Origin: Plantago ovata
Lineage: Eukaryota; Streptophyta; Magnoliopsida; Lamiales; Plantaginaceae
NCBI GenBank assembly: GCA_028274465.1
Contig: CM051455.1
Span: 116,287,547-116,351,546 of the forward strand
DNA length: 64,000 nucleotides
Direction: 5' to 3'
Part shown: positions 11,272-22,564 of the stretch, in pieces
Position numbering within the stretch: the stretch's first letter is position 1
Layout of the letters: every line of letters begins with the position of its first letter
Program-made: the position numbers and the translations under genes
The notes under the pieces: model-generated
Database searches by the model: none
Told to the model about the DNA's origin: nothing
What the model saw: only the letters and a program-made list of their open reading frames with translations

Positions 11272-14200
11272 TCATCTCCTCTGGAAGTTGAAAGTCCTAA
11301 TTGAAAAAGCAAACATGAAAAGTGAAAGCACAACGAATCCAAGAAGTGCAGCTGCAGCAGGTCCAACCATGTCGTGTTCAAACCCAAAATGGTCTCTCAA
11401 GAACTCAACCACGGTTTGTCCACTGTCCATTCGATCATCGATTTCGCCAAACTGTGACGTGATGATACCGTACAGCGTTCAGTTGAATGACGAATATGGG
11501 CAGATCCTGTTACCCGTTCATGCATACATTCAGTTGGTGTGTTTGTATGATTTGCAGCTAAAGATAAAACGCGAGTAATGTTTTCGAACTTACTGGTCAT
11601 GGAATGATGAATCCTGAGAAAAGATTCCACAGCGGATAGAAGAAAGATGAGATAATGGAGGCAATATGGTGATTTGGAGTGAGAGCAACAGTCATCATGT
11701 CGTAGAGGACAAAGAACAACAGTGAGAAGAACAGAAAGTACATGAACCAGAAGAATTTTGCTACGTCCCAGTCGAATCCAATCATTGAGTACGTGGTGAC
11801 ACGGTACACAATGGATTGTATCAAAATGTAAGGTATCTCTATTATAAACTGCAATGGACATGCATATTGAAGATTGTGAGTACAGACTATAGATTAACTT
11901 GAGTAGACCGTTCATTCTGAGAGCTATGGTTATGTACCTGTGAGAATGCATATGGTAAAGTCGAGTACATCCCTGCAACTCGTTCTCTGTAGAAGACCGT
12001 TCGTTCAGTGGAAACCACTTGGCTGCAATAATGAACCATACTGAAGACCCAAGAAAAATATAGAAGCATACATAGAACCCATGGCATTGATTAAATCCTG
12101 TTGTGTTCTCCTGTCATTTGTGAAATTCAATATCATGAATGAGTGAAGATCCATGTATGTCTACTTACCATCTAGAGCCGAGGTCCAAGAACAAGGTTCC
12201 GAAAAATAGGGCCATGACGACTGTGAACAAAAATCTAACTGCAGTATATGGTGGATTGCGCCAGTATGACCAGGGCGAGGCACGCTTAGCTCCTTTATCA
12301 GTGCTTTGTTTGTCCTGTATTTCAGTGAAGAAGATGATATTATTCGCAGGCTGTAGAACATCACGTTGTACTATGTTTCAGAGGCAGAGTGCATGTACAC
12401 GCCGCATGTTTTCTTAAAACTCTGCTCTAGGATTCGTTTCTTCCATGTTTTACAAAGTCATTGTGTAGAGAACTGCTTCTGAAAACACAAGATTCTGTGT
12501 ATTGTGAAGCAAATTAATGCTACTATATATATCCTGATGAATCTGTTTAACTAACCTGTAGAGATCTGAGTTACTGTAGTGTTCAGTAAAATCAACCCCT
12601 AAGACAAGTTCTTGAGCTGAAGTAGTGACTTCTAGCATCCATGTTGCAGGATTGTAACAGTCGGTAATCTTTTGAAATCCTTCGATTGCTTCAAAATAAT
12701 TTATGAGGCGGGAAGAATGGTGACCTAATGGCCCAACGTATATCTCTTGTCCTCCTCGTTTCATCAAAAATAGCTGCAGACAGTAATTATATATCTTAGC
12801 TGATTCATAGATGAAAGTTTATAATATGCTTGCTTTTCTCTACTTCTTTCTACAAAACTTACCTCATCAAATGCCTCGAATATGTCTATGCTAGGTTGAT
12901 GGATGGTACACACGACTGTTCTTCCGGTGTTTACAGTATTCCTGACAGTTCTCATGACAATAGCAGCAGCTCTTGCATCAAGACCTGAAGTTGGCTCATC
13001 CATGAATATGATTGAAGGGTTCGCAACAAGTTCAACTGCAATCTTTAGCCTTTTCCTTTGCTCCGTTGAAAGACCATTTATACCAGGTAATCCAACTATG
13101 TCTCTTCTCAAAGGAGTCAGTTCTACAAGTTCCATCACCTCCTCAATGAACATCTGCAAATGAAACAGAACTTGTTCATAAGAATCTTAATTTTTCTCTT
13201 TAGGCTTTAAATTCGTACAAGTGGTACTACTAACCTTTCTGCTTTCTGAATCTATTTCTCGAGGTAACCTTAACCAAGCCAAGTAAACAAGGGACTCATA
13301 AACAGTAACATTTGGAGAATGGATGTCGGTCTGCTCACAATATCCTGAAATCCTAGCAAATGTGGCTTGATTCTTTGAATAACCAGAGATTGAAATGGTT
13401 CCCTCTATATATCCACCTGTTTTTCTTCCAGTCAACACATCCATCAGAGTTATTTTACCAGCTCCACTAACACCCATCAAAGCCGTAAGAACACCTGATC
13501 TCAAAGCTCCGCTTACACCATTGAGGAGCTTTAGTTTATCGTCAGAATCACCTTGAGCTCTCATTTCCTGCAAGTTATTATTATAGATGCAGTATAGATT
13601 GTATCCAAGGAAATTTCATTAAGCACTAGCATAAACGTACGGCTGGCATGTCAACTGAATATGTGACGTCATCAAATGTAATGGAATGTGGTTCAAATGG
13701 AAGAACCATTCCTTTTTTCTGGTTCCCAGTAGCTTCACTACCATTTGCACGACGGTTTTGGGGACTGTCAGTTTCTTCTGGCAGTACACCTTGAGGCTTG
13801 TCAAAATCTGCAGAATTTTGGTTAGTAATGATAATCGAAAGCAGAGTGTTATCGATAAATACTTGAAACATCAGGAGAATCTTACAGTTAAGGAGCGTTA
13901 GAGAAAGTATGTAGAGGGTGTTGAATATCCATACGAATCCAAATAATGCTGCCACAGTGCCACTCCAATCCAATACCAGTATGCATTTGAATACAATCCT
14001 CTCGATTCTATTGCTAGAATGCCTAGTCGGGTTCCATACACCAACTGCGTATCCAAAATATAATGTAAACAGCTTGAACATTACGAAAGAATCACACATC
14101 GAATATTTTCAGAAGTAGGCAATTGATAGGCTTACTCTGCTCCAACTATGTCCTGTAAATTCATCAGTGGTGAGGACCAATAGCCCCAAATCCACCATGG

Positions 14201-15908
14201 TCTTACATCCTCTGCAGTGTTAAAATATCTAATGAGAAATTATTCAAAATTAAAGCAAGTAGAACAGATCAGGAGATTTTTATTCTCGTTTTACCTCGTG
14301 ATATGACAATGCGGCCTAATGAAAAAACTAGAGTTAAACCAAACAGACCGAACGTGTTTCTCCCAACTGCTCTGATAAAATTGAACATGGCACGAGATGA
14401 TTGATGCAAAAGTAAAAGCAACAGATATTGCTTCATCAACCTGCAGACACAGGCCTAGACTTAGTACATGCATGAAGCTTGCAGTGACAACTGACAACTT
14501 GTTCGATAAGAAGTCCTCAAGAACGCTTACCTTCGGACGTTAGGATCAAACCCAATTGCATAGTAAGTGACAAATGTCCACAAAGAAACTTCAATGAGGG
14601 TGTTTGGGATGTTTAGGGTTTAGGGTTTAGAATCCACCCGGGAATAGCATATGCCCATGATGGGAAGAAGTACATGTCCCTTTGTTTGTAAAAGACCGGA
14701 AGTTTCTGAATTGTCATCGCAAGCTCAGACATTCCATTGAACATGACTACAAAGATACTAAAAAAAAGAGCACCATATATAGTCCTCCGTCTCCGATATC
14801 ATTTTTGTGCATTTCCGTACGGAGAAATATTGTTGAGGCCATAAACGCTAAGCTGAAATAGCTTGAAGAAAAGGACGAATGAGTTTCTCTTCATCAACAA
14901 GAGTTCTCTATCAGCACAAGCTTTCAAGACTTGTCTATTGCCAACACCGTACTTTCTTGTTGCCAAAGCAGCCGGATGGCTTCTGCTTTTATGATATGGA
15001 ACTGCAAGCTCCTGCTTTACCCTCTGCCCGACTACATGTGACTGAAAGATAGCAAATGCACTACTGAAACAAATATATAAGGCTTATCTTGATGAGCCCA
15101 ATATTGAGCCTGATCTTTCTTTGAGGTCACCTGCATAGTATAGTTTTAATATTTTCGTCAAGTTACAGTTAAAGCGAGATAGTTTTAATATTTAAAATAT
15201 GTAGATGTCAATTATAAGTGATACTTCCTGAAACCTGAAAATTTTGATTTGCAAGAACTTCATAATATGAAGAAGCACAGATGGCCTTCTTATTGAAGCA
15301 CTAGAATACCAATTACAAGTTATTGCACGAAATCAAAAGAAAGATCTTCATATAATGAATCGTAAATCAACTCAGTAACAAACGCAATTCAAGCATATAT
15401 GATGCAAACAATATTCATTTACAAGCTAGGCCTAATGAGAAAGTCCATGGTCCAAGGTCTATCCTCTACATATAAGCCGGTCTATATAAAAACTTCCGTT
15501 ATCTTGCTTGCATACACATATACAGTAGATACAGATTCGATGAGTTACCTTGAGGGATTCATCAATCTTTCCAGCCAAAGCCAATAAAAGCGAGGTTTTT
15601 CCAGAACCGGGAGGACCTAAAAGCAAGGTCATCCTACCAGGCTTGATAATGCCACTCACATCTTTAAGGATTGTGAAACGCTTCTTCTTTACGTTGAGCA
15701 AGGTCAAAATCCCCTGAAAAATTATAAAAATTCATGTTAGAAAGAAAAAGTAAACTCCCATGTTTCAGTAACAGAACAGTGAATTCAAGATTTCTTGCAC
15801 AAGTTCATATACATTTCGACGTATTTTATACCTCTAAGATGTTAATATTGAAGTTCAAGAAAGTTGGCAATGTCCTGCTTGCACCAAAGGCTTCTCCATC
15901 AACCTTAA
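11272..15908 (-). pseudogene. PDR-type full-size ABCG transporter pseudogene
   Basis: Exons with the PDR/ABCG order NBD1-TMD1-NBD2-TMD2 are recognisable. The N-terminal linker is at 15908-15832. NBD1 Walker A (GPPGSGKT) is at 15713-15549. TMD1 runs from about 15045 to 14139 (SRSHPAALATRKYGV, LPVFYKQRDMYFFPSWAYAI). NBD2 is at 13810-12864, with signature [19 protein letters not shown] and Walker [18 protein letters not shown]2 occupies 12775-11272 (ERTVFYRERVAGMYS, LWNLFSGFIIP) with C-terminus FNFQRR. Lesions seen: most of NBD1 is missing; a telomere-repeat insertion breaks TMD1; about 28 bp is lost near 14165; a frameshift near 13970; the NBD2 Walker A reads GVSGAGKI, losing the Thr; about 35 codons are lost near 12290; a frameshift near 12020; and in-frame TGA codons occur near 11615 and 11485. 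The N-terminal region was already decayed where the Tat element sits. Such proteins export lipids or specialised metabolites at the plasma membrane; this copy cannot. Confidence 0.93.
14612..14630. repeat. Interstitial telomeric repeat inside an ABCG exon
   Basis: The plus strand reads (TTTAGGG)2 followed by TTTAG, the Arabidopsis-type plant telomere repeat. On the coding (minus) strand it interrupts the conserved TMD1 segment between GWIL and the IPxTLIEVSLW stretch. The inserted length is consistent with exactly two heptamers (14 bp), which shifts the frame and brings a TAA within the repeat itself. Confidence 0.88.
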
Positions 15909-15961
15909 GTTAGTTATGTTCAAATAAACTCGACTATTACATCGATCCAAATATATCATAT

Positions 15962-16720
15962 TGTGGAAGGGTAATTCGTGTTTCTTTCTAAGTTCGCAAT
16001 GAGTCGCTAGTCGCTGGTCTAAGTCATTCTAGTTCTTCTTCTTATAGTATCACTCTGAGATAGGAAATGAGCCTTCTTGTAGCTTCCTCGTACTTGAAAT
16101 AGACTAGAAGGGGGGTTAGTGACTCTTGCCCGGTCTGTAAGGTATCAGACCGGAGAGGCGACTTTACGAGTAGGGAGTTGTGAGGCTTCCCTAGTATGAG
16201 TAGTGTATGTGGTGCTCGTGTGGTGTCATTAATGCTTGCTGTTGAGGAGTAAATGAGGCCTTTATATACTTGTGGCCCTTCAACTTCCGGTCGCGTAGGA
16301 TCACGCCACGTGTACGGCTAGGATTGAGGCCTTCCTCGGCCCAGGCCCATTAAGGAGGTCCGTGGGCCTTGGCCCAAGGGAGCAACCATGGCTGGTCGCT
16401 CAGGGGTCCTCGTGCCTTCCTTGTGCGTGGATGATGCGAGTAGTGTCCTGCTCAGTTTCTGTCAAGGAGCGTTACCTTGACGTAAGGTCTCCTCGAGCCC
16501 GAGAGATGCTCCTCGAGCCCACTGGCAGCTTTGTCCTTGTGAGGAGCTTATTTTGAGGGTTGTCCTCCCAGTGATGGTCGGACCTTATGTTGGTCGATCC
16601 ACACCTTAGTGACATACTTGGGTGTGGTCGTGCCCCTTGAGGGACGGCCTATGATGCTTTGTCGCGCTCTTAGACCGCTCCAATTCGTACATGCGGACTG
16701 GACATATTTCAACACTAACA
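15962..16720 (-). repeat. Tat element 3' LTR
   Basis: A 759-bp LTR, near-identical to 29044-29798. By eye I count seven substitutions, one 7-bp tandem duplication (AGTCGCT near 16008) and one G-run length difference between the two. In element orientation it begins TGTTAGTG; the outer end, CTTCCACA here, has a point change from CTTCAACA in the other copy. A minus-strand TATATAAAGG promoter motif lies near 16257-16266. Confidence 0.93.
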
Positions 16721-17521
16721 TATGTCCCCCTAGTTTCCAAGTATCTTTGTAGAAGATAGTTGAGGAACTATGTTGAAGTAGAGGTCGAGCAGAGCCTCGA
16801 CTAGTAGTGGGCGAAAAAAGATTTCCGTATTCGCACCTTGGTATCTTTCCCTCCTCCTATCTCTCCCTCCCCCCCCTTTTATAGGGTGCGAGCAGACGTT
16901 GCTCGGACCGTATGAAAAGAGGTATTTTTGCTGGGAAAAGATCGGATCCGGGTAAGTATTCCTTGGTGGAATGGAATGACTTCCCGCCGCCTTTTGCTTG
17001 CAAAGTATCTCGCGGAGAGATACTTGTGTAAAAGGAATGGAATGACTTCCTGCCGCTTTTTGCTTGCAAAGTATCTCGCGGAGAGATACTTGTGTAAAAG
17101 GAATGGAATGACTTCCTGCCGCTTTTTGCTTGCAAAGTATCTCGCGGAGAGATACTTGTGTAAAAGGAATGGAATCTCGAGGAGAGTAGCTTCATGAGCA
17201 GCTCCTCGATCCCTTGAGACGTGTCCGTCGATTTTTCGCTTTTTCCGACATTTTTCACAATGTTGTCCCGAGGAGGACAGATCATGGTCGTCGATCTGTC
17301 TCTGCGTGTCTCGAGTAGCCCGGTGCTCGCGCCGCGAATTGATTGCCGTGGCTAGGTAATTCGCTTCGACCTTGGGAACTGTGCCCGCTCCAGAGCGGGA
17401 GCGTGGAGGGCATAACCGGTAATTCGTCAGGCGGCCGTGATCTGGACCGTTGATCTTGGGTACGTGGTCGGTCCGGATGGCGCGAGGGCATGCGTCGTTT
17501 CGTATCCCCGAGATACCCTTC
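16721..17521. other. Tat internal region between 3' LTR and antisense gene promoter
   Basis: This non-coding stretch contains the polypurine run (minus strand) next to the LTR and a 66-bp tandem repeat at 16971-17176. The remainder is GC-richer than surrounding host DNA and shows no domain I recognise. It is immediately upstream of the plus-strand TATA box at 17522. Confidence 0.6.
16971..17176. repeat. 66-bp tandem repeat with internal hairpin (three full units plus a partial)
   Basis: Units begin with ATGGAATGAC at 16971, 17037 and 17103, with a truncated fourth at 17169. Each unit contains the inverted repeat AAGTATCTC / GAGATACTT around GCGGA, so each can form a nine-base-pair stem. Units differ by only a few bases. 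The unit length being a multiple of three produces repetitive open frames on both strands, which I do not regard as coding. Confidence 0.9.
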
Positions 17522-17529
17522 TATAAATA
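17522..17529 (+). promoter_or_regulatory. TATA box of the Tat antisense gene (TATAAATA)
   Basis: A consensus TATAAATA on the plus strand sits about 220 bp before a strong GTAAGTTT donor at 17741. That donor pairs with a CACCTTTAG acceptor at 18379, one base before the ATG at 18381, so a 5' UTR intron of about 640 bp is likely. Promoter, donor and acceptor all point opposite to gag-pol. Confidence 0.65.
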
Positions 17530-18380
17530 GGTCAACACTCGGTCATTCCACACTTTTCGCAATCCGAATATTCAGAGCTAAAAAGAGAGAGCGAGGAGAG
17601 GTTCTGAGATCGACAAGCAACGTGGTCGAGACAAGTAGTGAGCGAGGAGTATTTTCGGTGTCCAGAATGCAATTTTCAGGCGAACTTTCGGCTTTTCCGG
17701 CCTTCTTTCCGGTTTCAAACCTTCATCCACTTAATAGCAAGTAAGTTTCCGGTTCTTTGCCTTTAATTTCTCCTCTTTTTGCTTCTTTTTGCCTTGAATT
17801 CTCTGCTATTTCTCTTTTTCGGTTTTGGCCTTTGCATGTCGGCTTTTTCTTCTTTGATTTTTGCCTCCCGGAATGTTGTCATCTGAGTAATTACCGGTGG
17901 ATTGACGCCTGAGAACGGCATTGGACCTAATAAAACTGTAAACGGACTTGTAAACGGACTTTAATGGAATCGAATTGGATCGATTTGACTTGCATGCCTG
18001 TAGGAGTAGTTCCCTGTTCTTTGCTGTATACCCCTTGTCGCTTCCTCCTTAGAATAAGGCTGTAATTGTAGCTGTAGGTTTACTCTGTTTCCTTCGAGCG
18101 GTTGGTCGCTCGGTTGCTTTTCAATTTTTTGTATGCGCATGCTCGCTCCGATTTTCTTTATATACATGTGGACATGCTGCTCGATTTTTTACTTATGCTT
18201 TGAGCGGTTGGTCGCTCCTTGTATGCCTGCTCGCTCCACGTATAATTTACTGTAGAGTAACTTCTTTCCTTTTCGTTTGAGATTTTTCTCCGTTCGGGAG
18301 GTCGAACATAATGAATGTACCTAAAAGGACCTCTCGGACTATCACCAACCATCCTAACTTCTCCTTTGCCCACCTTTAGG

Positions 18381-21300
18381 ATGTCCGAGAGGAGCGACGA
18401 CAGCCAGAACATATCGGCCGCTGGTGAGTATGGGAGCGACCATACTACGTCGCCCGATACGTCAGACGTATCGGCGACCTTTCTCGATGATACAATAGAG
18501 GAGGCTGTCGAGGAGCCGCAAGTTGAACTTGGTGGCGAGGAGGGGGCACCGGCAGGTGAAAAAGCTGGCGCAGCTAATGCCGAGGAGGAAGAAGAGACTG
18601 AGAGTGAAGAGGACCTCTATCAGTTGGTGACCAGGAAGAGGCGTCGTACCGAAGATGATGACTTCATCGACGACCGGACGGAGGCGGAGGGTGGTCCTTC
18701 TAACCCTGGGGTGTCCGCGGAGTTGATTACTCGCGCTGCCCAAGTTCATGGCCGTAATTATGGTGCGGTTAACGTGGTCCCTCCTGCCGACATCAGGATC
18801 GAGGAGATGGATGATACAGAGAGGCCGGAGTTAGCCTTGGCCCTTTACGAGGAGGGTGAACATTCGACCCAGCGCGGGAAGGCCCCGATTCCCGTTCAGA
18901 TCATCGACAGCGATGAGACGGAAGAAGAGAGCGAGGAGGATGACGAAGCTACCTCTCCTCGGACTAGTCCCCCTTCAAAGAGGGTCAGATTTCCTCCACA
19001 GACTACTAGGATGGCCGTCATTACCGATGAGGAGGAGGATGAAGTTCCTCTGACGATCGGGGACACTAACAGGAGTGAAGCTGGTCCGAGCACTAGGTCT
19101 CCTTCCTTCTCGGAGGGGCAAAGACGTGCAATTAGGGATGCGAAGAGGTTCGCACGCGAGGAGGAGACCAGCTACCACTCTATCGATCCGACGACGATAG
19201 ATTTCACTTTTCCGAGTGGGACCCGAGCACCCAATCCACTCGAGGAGCAAGAGTATGAGATGCGCCTTGCTCAGATGGCTGCGGACAAGAAGAAGGCGAA
19301 GACGAGAGCGAGCAAGCGCTCTAAATCTGGAAAGTCAAAGAAGGCCAAGGTGGTCGAGGAGGCAGAGCCTAAAACCACTAAGGCTGCTGAGAAGAAGTTC
19401 ACCAAGAGTGCCCGCACAGTTGACCTCCCCGATCCTCAGGGCGAGAAGAACGAGGATGGCATAATACCGACCACCTCTTCTACTGTCAAAGTCGAGGAGG
19501 TTCCCACACTTAGGTGGAAGTATTCTCTCCCTGAGAATAAGTTTGACATCCTCGTGCCCAAGGAGGATCAAACTTTTTACAACGCTCCCCCTGGGTACAT
19601 GGCCGTCCATTGCTTGAGCTTGGACCGAGGATGGATACTTCCATTCTGTGATGCTTTCCGGGACATCTTCAACACGCTGGGGATCGCTCCTTGGCAACTT
19701 GTACCTAGTGCCTTCGGGACTTTAGTATGTTTTGGAGTCTTTTGCATGAAGAAGGGGATCGCGCTAAACTTCCCCAACTTCAATCAATTGTTCCGAGTCT
19801 CGATGAGCTCCGGGAACAAGTACTTCTATTACTTCAATGCTCGGCCCGGGTTAGGCTTCATCATGGACGCTCCCAGCTCCTCGGGCTACAAGTGGTTCCA
19901 TAGGTACTTCTACATCAGGAAGAGGAAGTTGCCTAACATGACCGAGGAGGAGTTGGAGTGGGGAGTGCCCAAACTTATGTTCCGGGGAAAGATAGCGGAC
20001 AAACATCCTTTACCCGAGGAGTCTGATCCCTGGGTCATGGAGCTCGAGGAGCAAAATCGGGGACCCCATCCCGAGAAGTACTTCTACTGGGGGTTGGTCC
20101 TTCAGCCACTTCCCTTTTTGGCGGGCCTTTCGCCTTATGCGTACACTAGGTATATCGGGAACCGATATACTAAAAAAGTCCTCTTCGGTAATACGTCTTC
20201 GCGTTTTTTCTTCGCTTTCCACTTGTATTTTTTCCTTGCTTGCTTTGTTTGTTTGTGATATGTCCTCGCTTCCTTACTTTCCTCGTCGATTTCTTATTGC
20301 TCCTCGATCGTACTGACTTGCGTTTATTCTCTTGCAGCTTATTGGTTCCAGTGGATCATGTCGAAGACTCTGGCCGCCAAGGAGGAACAGAGGAGGAAGC
20401 AGAGGTTGGCCAACAAACAAACGAAGATCCTCGGTTCTTTGAACTTGACCCCTCCTCGGAACGCCGCGCATCATCGTGATGCTTTAGTGCAGGAGGGGCT
20501 CGACACCAGAGAGAACCCTGTGGAGGCCATTAAGAGGGCCGAGGAGGAGGCCGCTGCGAAGAGGGCCAAGGAGGCTAAGGAGGCCGAGGAGGAGGCCTTA
20601 AACACTATTGAGGCGGAGAAGAGGCCTGAGAGGCCGGCGACGAAGAAGGGAGCGAGGAAGCTCAACCTTGGTGGAACCAACGAGCCTGCCCGCAAGAAGG
20701 GTAAGGTAGCCGCTTCTGGAGATGCAGTGAAGCGGCTCATTCAAATGAGCGACCTCGATAGGGCACATGAGCTGAGCATGTGCTCGCTCCAGGTACTTTT
20801 CTTCATACTTATTGTTGTAAAATTTTTCTAAGCATTGAATTTTTCTCTCCTCGCTAACTTTGTTTTCTTTTTGCAGCTCGAGAACTTGAAGGAGGCCTAT
20901 GGCCAAGTTGCTGCTGATCGGGCCGATATAGGGGTCGTGATCGAGGACCTTGAGAAGAAGCTTGCTGCTTCAGACTCTAAAGCAAAGGTCTCGGAGGCTG
21001 AGGCCGGGAAGCTGAAGATTAAGGTAGAAGAGCTCGAGAAGGAGCTGTCCCGGGAGAGGTCGAGGAGCAAGAGCTTCAAGGGTGCCTACGCTACTTTATC
21101 CATCTGCATGGAGAAGTTCAAGGCAAGCATCCTGTCCTTCCTCAAAGGAAGTCGAGTCGCCGCTGCTCGCGACTTCATGTCCTCAGTCACCTACAAGTTG
21201 GCCCAGAGAGACGTGCAAGTGGCGTCGCGCGAGGAGGGCTTCTTCTCCTGTGTTGGCCAGCTTAAGAGGGTCAACTTGCTTCCGGCTGACTTCGACCCTG

Positions 21301-21725
21301 ATGATCGCGAAGACTTGCATCCCGGGCGTCGCGAGGATCTTACTCCTTACCCCGATGAGGAGATTACCGATGAGATGCACGAGGCGTGCGAGTTCGGCGA
21401 GCTGGTGACCGACCCTGAAGTTCCTTATCCCAGCAAGCCAGCTTATCTCCCTGCCTGGGTGCCCGAGTGCTTGAGGAGCGGGATAATCTATCCGTTCGAG
21501 AAGGCAGCTCTTCGGAACGCTTCCTGGGTGAAGTTAAGTGATCCGGTCCTCGGTAGGGCAGCCGACTTCATCGAGCCTGAGCTAACTATGTACCAGAAGG
21601 CGATCGAAGAGGCTCAAGCTCAGGAGAGAGACAACATTGAAGGCCCTGAAACGAGCACGGTTCGAGGAGGAGCTACAAGCGCGACCACCCCGGTCACTGA
21701 ATTTACTGACAGTCGTACTCGTTAA
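18381..21725 (+). CDS. Tat element antisense ORF, 'putative gypsy-type transposon' protein
   Basis: Three coding exons, 18381-20187, 20338-20792 and 20877-21725, join without stops to about 1,036 aa; both introns (20188-20337, 20793-20876) have GT donors and TTGCAG acceptors. The first 350 residues are highly acidic/basic low-complexity with basic clusters that could be nuclear localisation signals. The middle (about residues 390-600) holds a globular domain with the features of the Pfam 'putative gypsy type transposon' family (APPGYMAVHCLSLDRGWILP, FGVFCMKKGIALNFPNF). The C-terminal part is Lys/Glu-rich coiled coil (LEKKLAASDSKAKVSEAEAG). Upstream it has a TATA box and 5' UTR intron, downstream AATAAA at 21905. 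It lies between integrase and 3' LTR on the strand opposite pol, as described for Tat extra ORFs. Its function is unknown. Unlike gag-pol, its frame is intact. Confidence 0.85.
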
Positions 21726-21904
21726 GATCGGGGAGCCAGCTGCTTGAAGACCGAGTATGCTCGGGCATGTTGTAATCTTTTCCATTTCTGTACTTGGTTT
21801 TATTTTCGAACAATTTTCATTTGGCCCTTTGTGGCACTCCTCGCAACATTTGTGCTTGTAACATAATTTTCTCTATTGTTGTCTCATCGCTACTTTCTTC
21901 TTTC

Positions 21905-21910
21905 AATAAA
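21905..21910 (+). terminator. Poly(A) signal AATAAA of the antisense gene
   Basis: An exact AATAAA lies 180 bp after the antisense ORF stop codon, in a T-rich context on the plus strand. It supports independent transcription of this ORF, but no cleavage site can be proven from sequence. Confidence 0.55.
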
Positions 21911-22564
21911 ACGCAATGCCCTTCGCTTTCTTACTCGTACTTGTGTTCTTACTAAAACCAATTTTTGTTATGACGTATAACTTGGATAGAGTAGTCAAAC
22001 ACGTACAAGTTAGAATCGAGAACCAATGTTCTTCGGTACGAGCTCTTCGAACTATCAACGTAGATTCTTCGCTTCTCGATCGTTTCGACCACTTAGGAAA
22101 GAATTCTAAGTGTTGAACTTAGAAAAATTTCCAAGTTTTGAGTTAGAAAGACTGGGAGTTGCTCTCCTCGATTTCTTCCGTCTCCTCGCTTTTTCTTCTT
22201 TGAAAGGTTTCCATATAAATTCTCTAATAGAGTTTAGAGAGCGGGGAGGGTTCCCCCTAATCATGGAAATCGACTAGCTTTTATGTAACTCATGTAAGCT
22301 CTCGATCGAGTAGTCTTCTTTTTTTTTTTTTTTTTTTTTTTCTTTTGAGTATAGTAGCTCTATACTTGAACATTTTCTTGTTGAAAGATAGACATTGTAT
22401 TGATTTGTCGGAAATGCAATTACAATGGGGGCTCCTCGGCCAGCTTGCTTACAACAACTTCTTAACAAAAGGAAGAGGTACCGCTCACTTGAATCCGTGA
22501 GGAATCCTCCTCGATCACTGGACCTTCCACATAGGTTTTCAAAAAGCTTTTTCTCTCTACAACT
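21911..22564. other. Spacer between convergent antisense ORF and integrase
   Basis: Non-coding Tat internal sequence, including a 23-base T run near 22319-22341. No ORF or domain was recognised. The antisense gene and gag-pol converge across this stretch. Confidence 0.6.

Noticed and set aside
16971..17176. CRISPR-like regular repeats
   Set aside because: The units are contiguous 66-bp tandem copies without unique spacers, in plant DNA.
16857..17285. Minus-strand frame with a repeated 22-residue peptide
   Set aside because: It results from the 66-bp tandem repeat (length divisible by three); no start context or domain supports coding.
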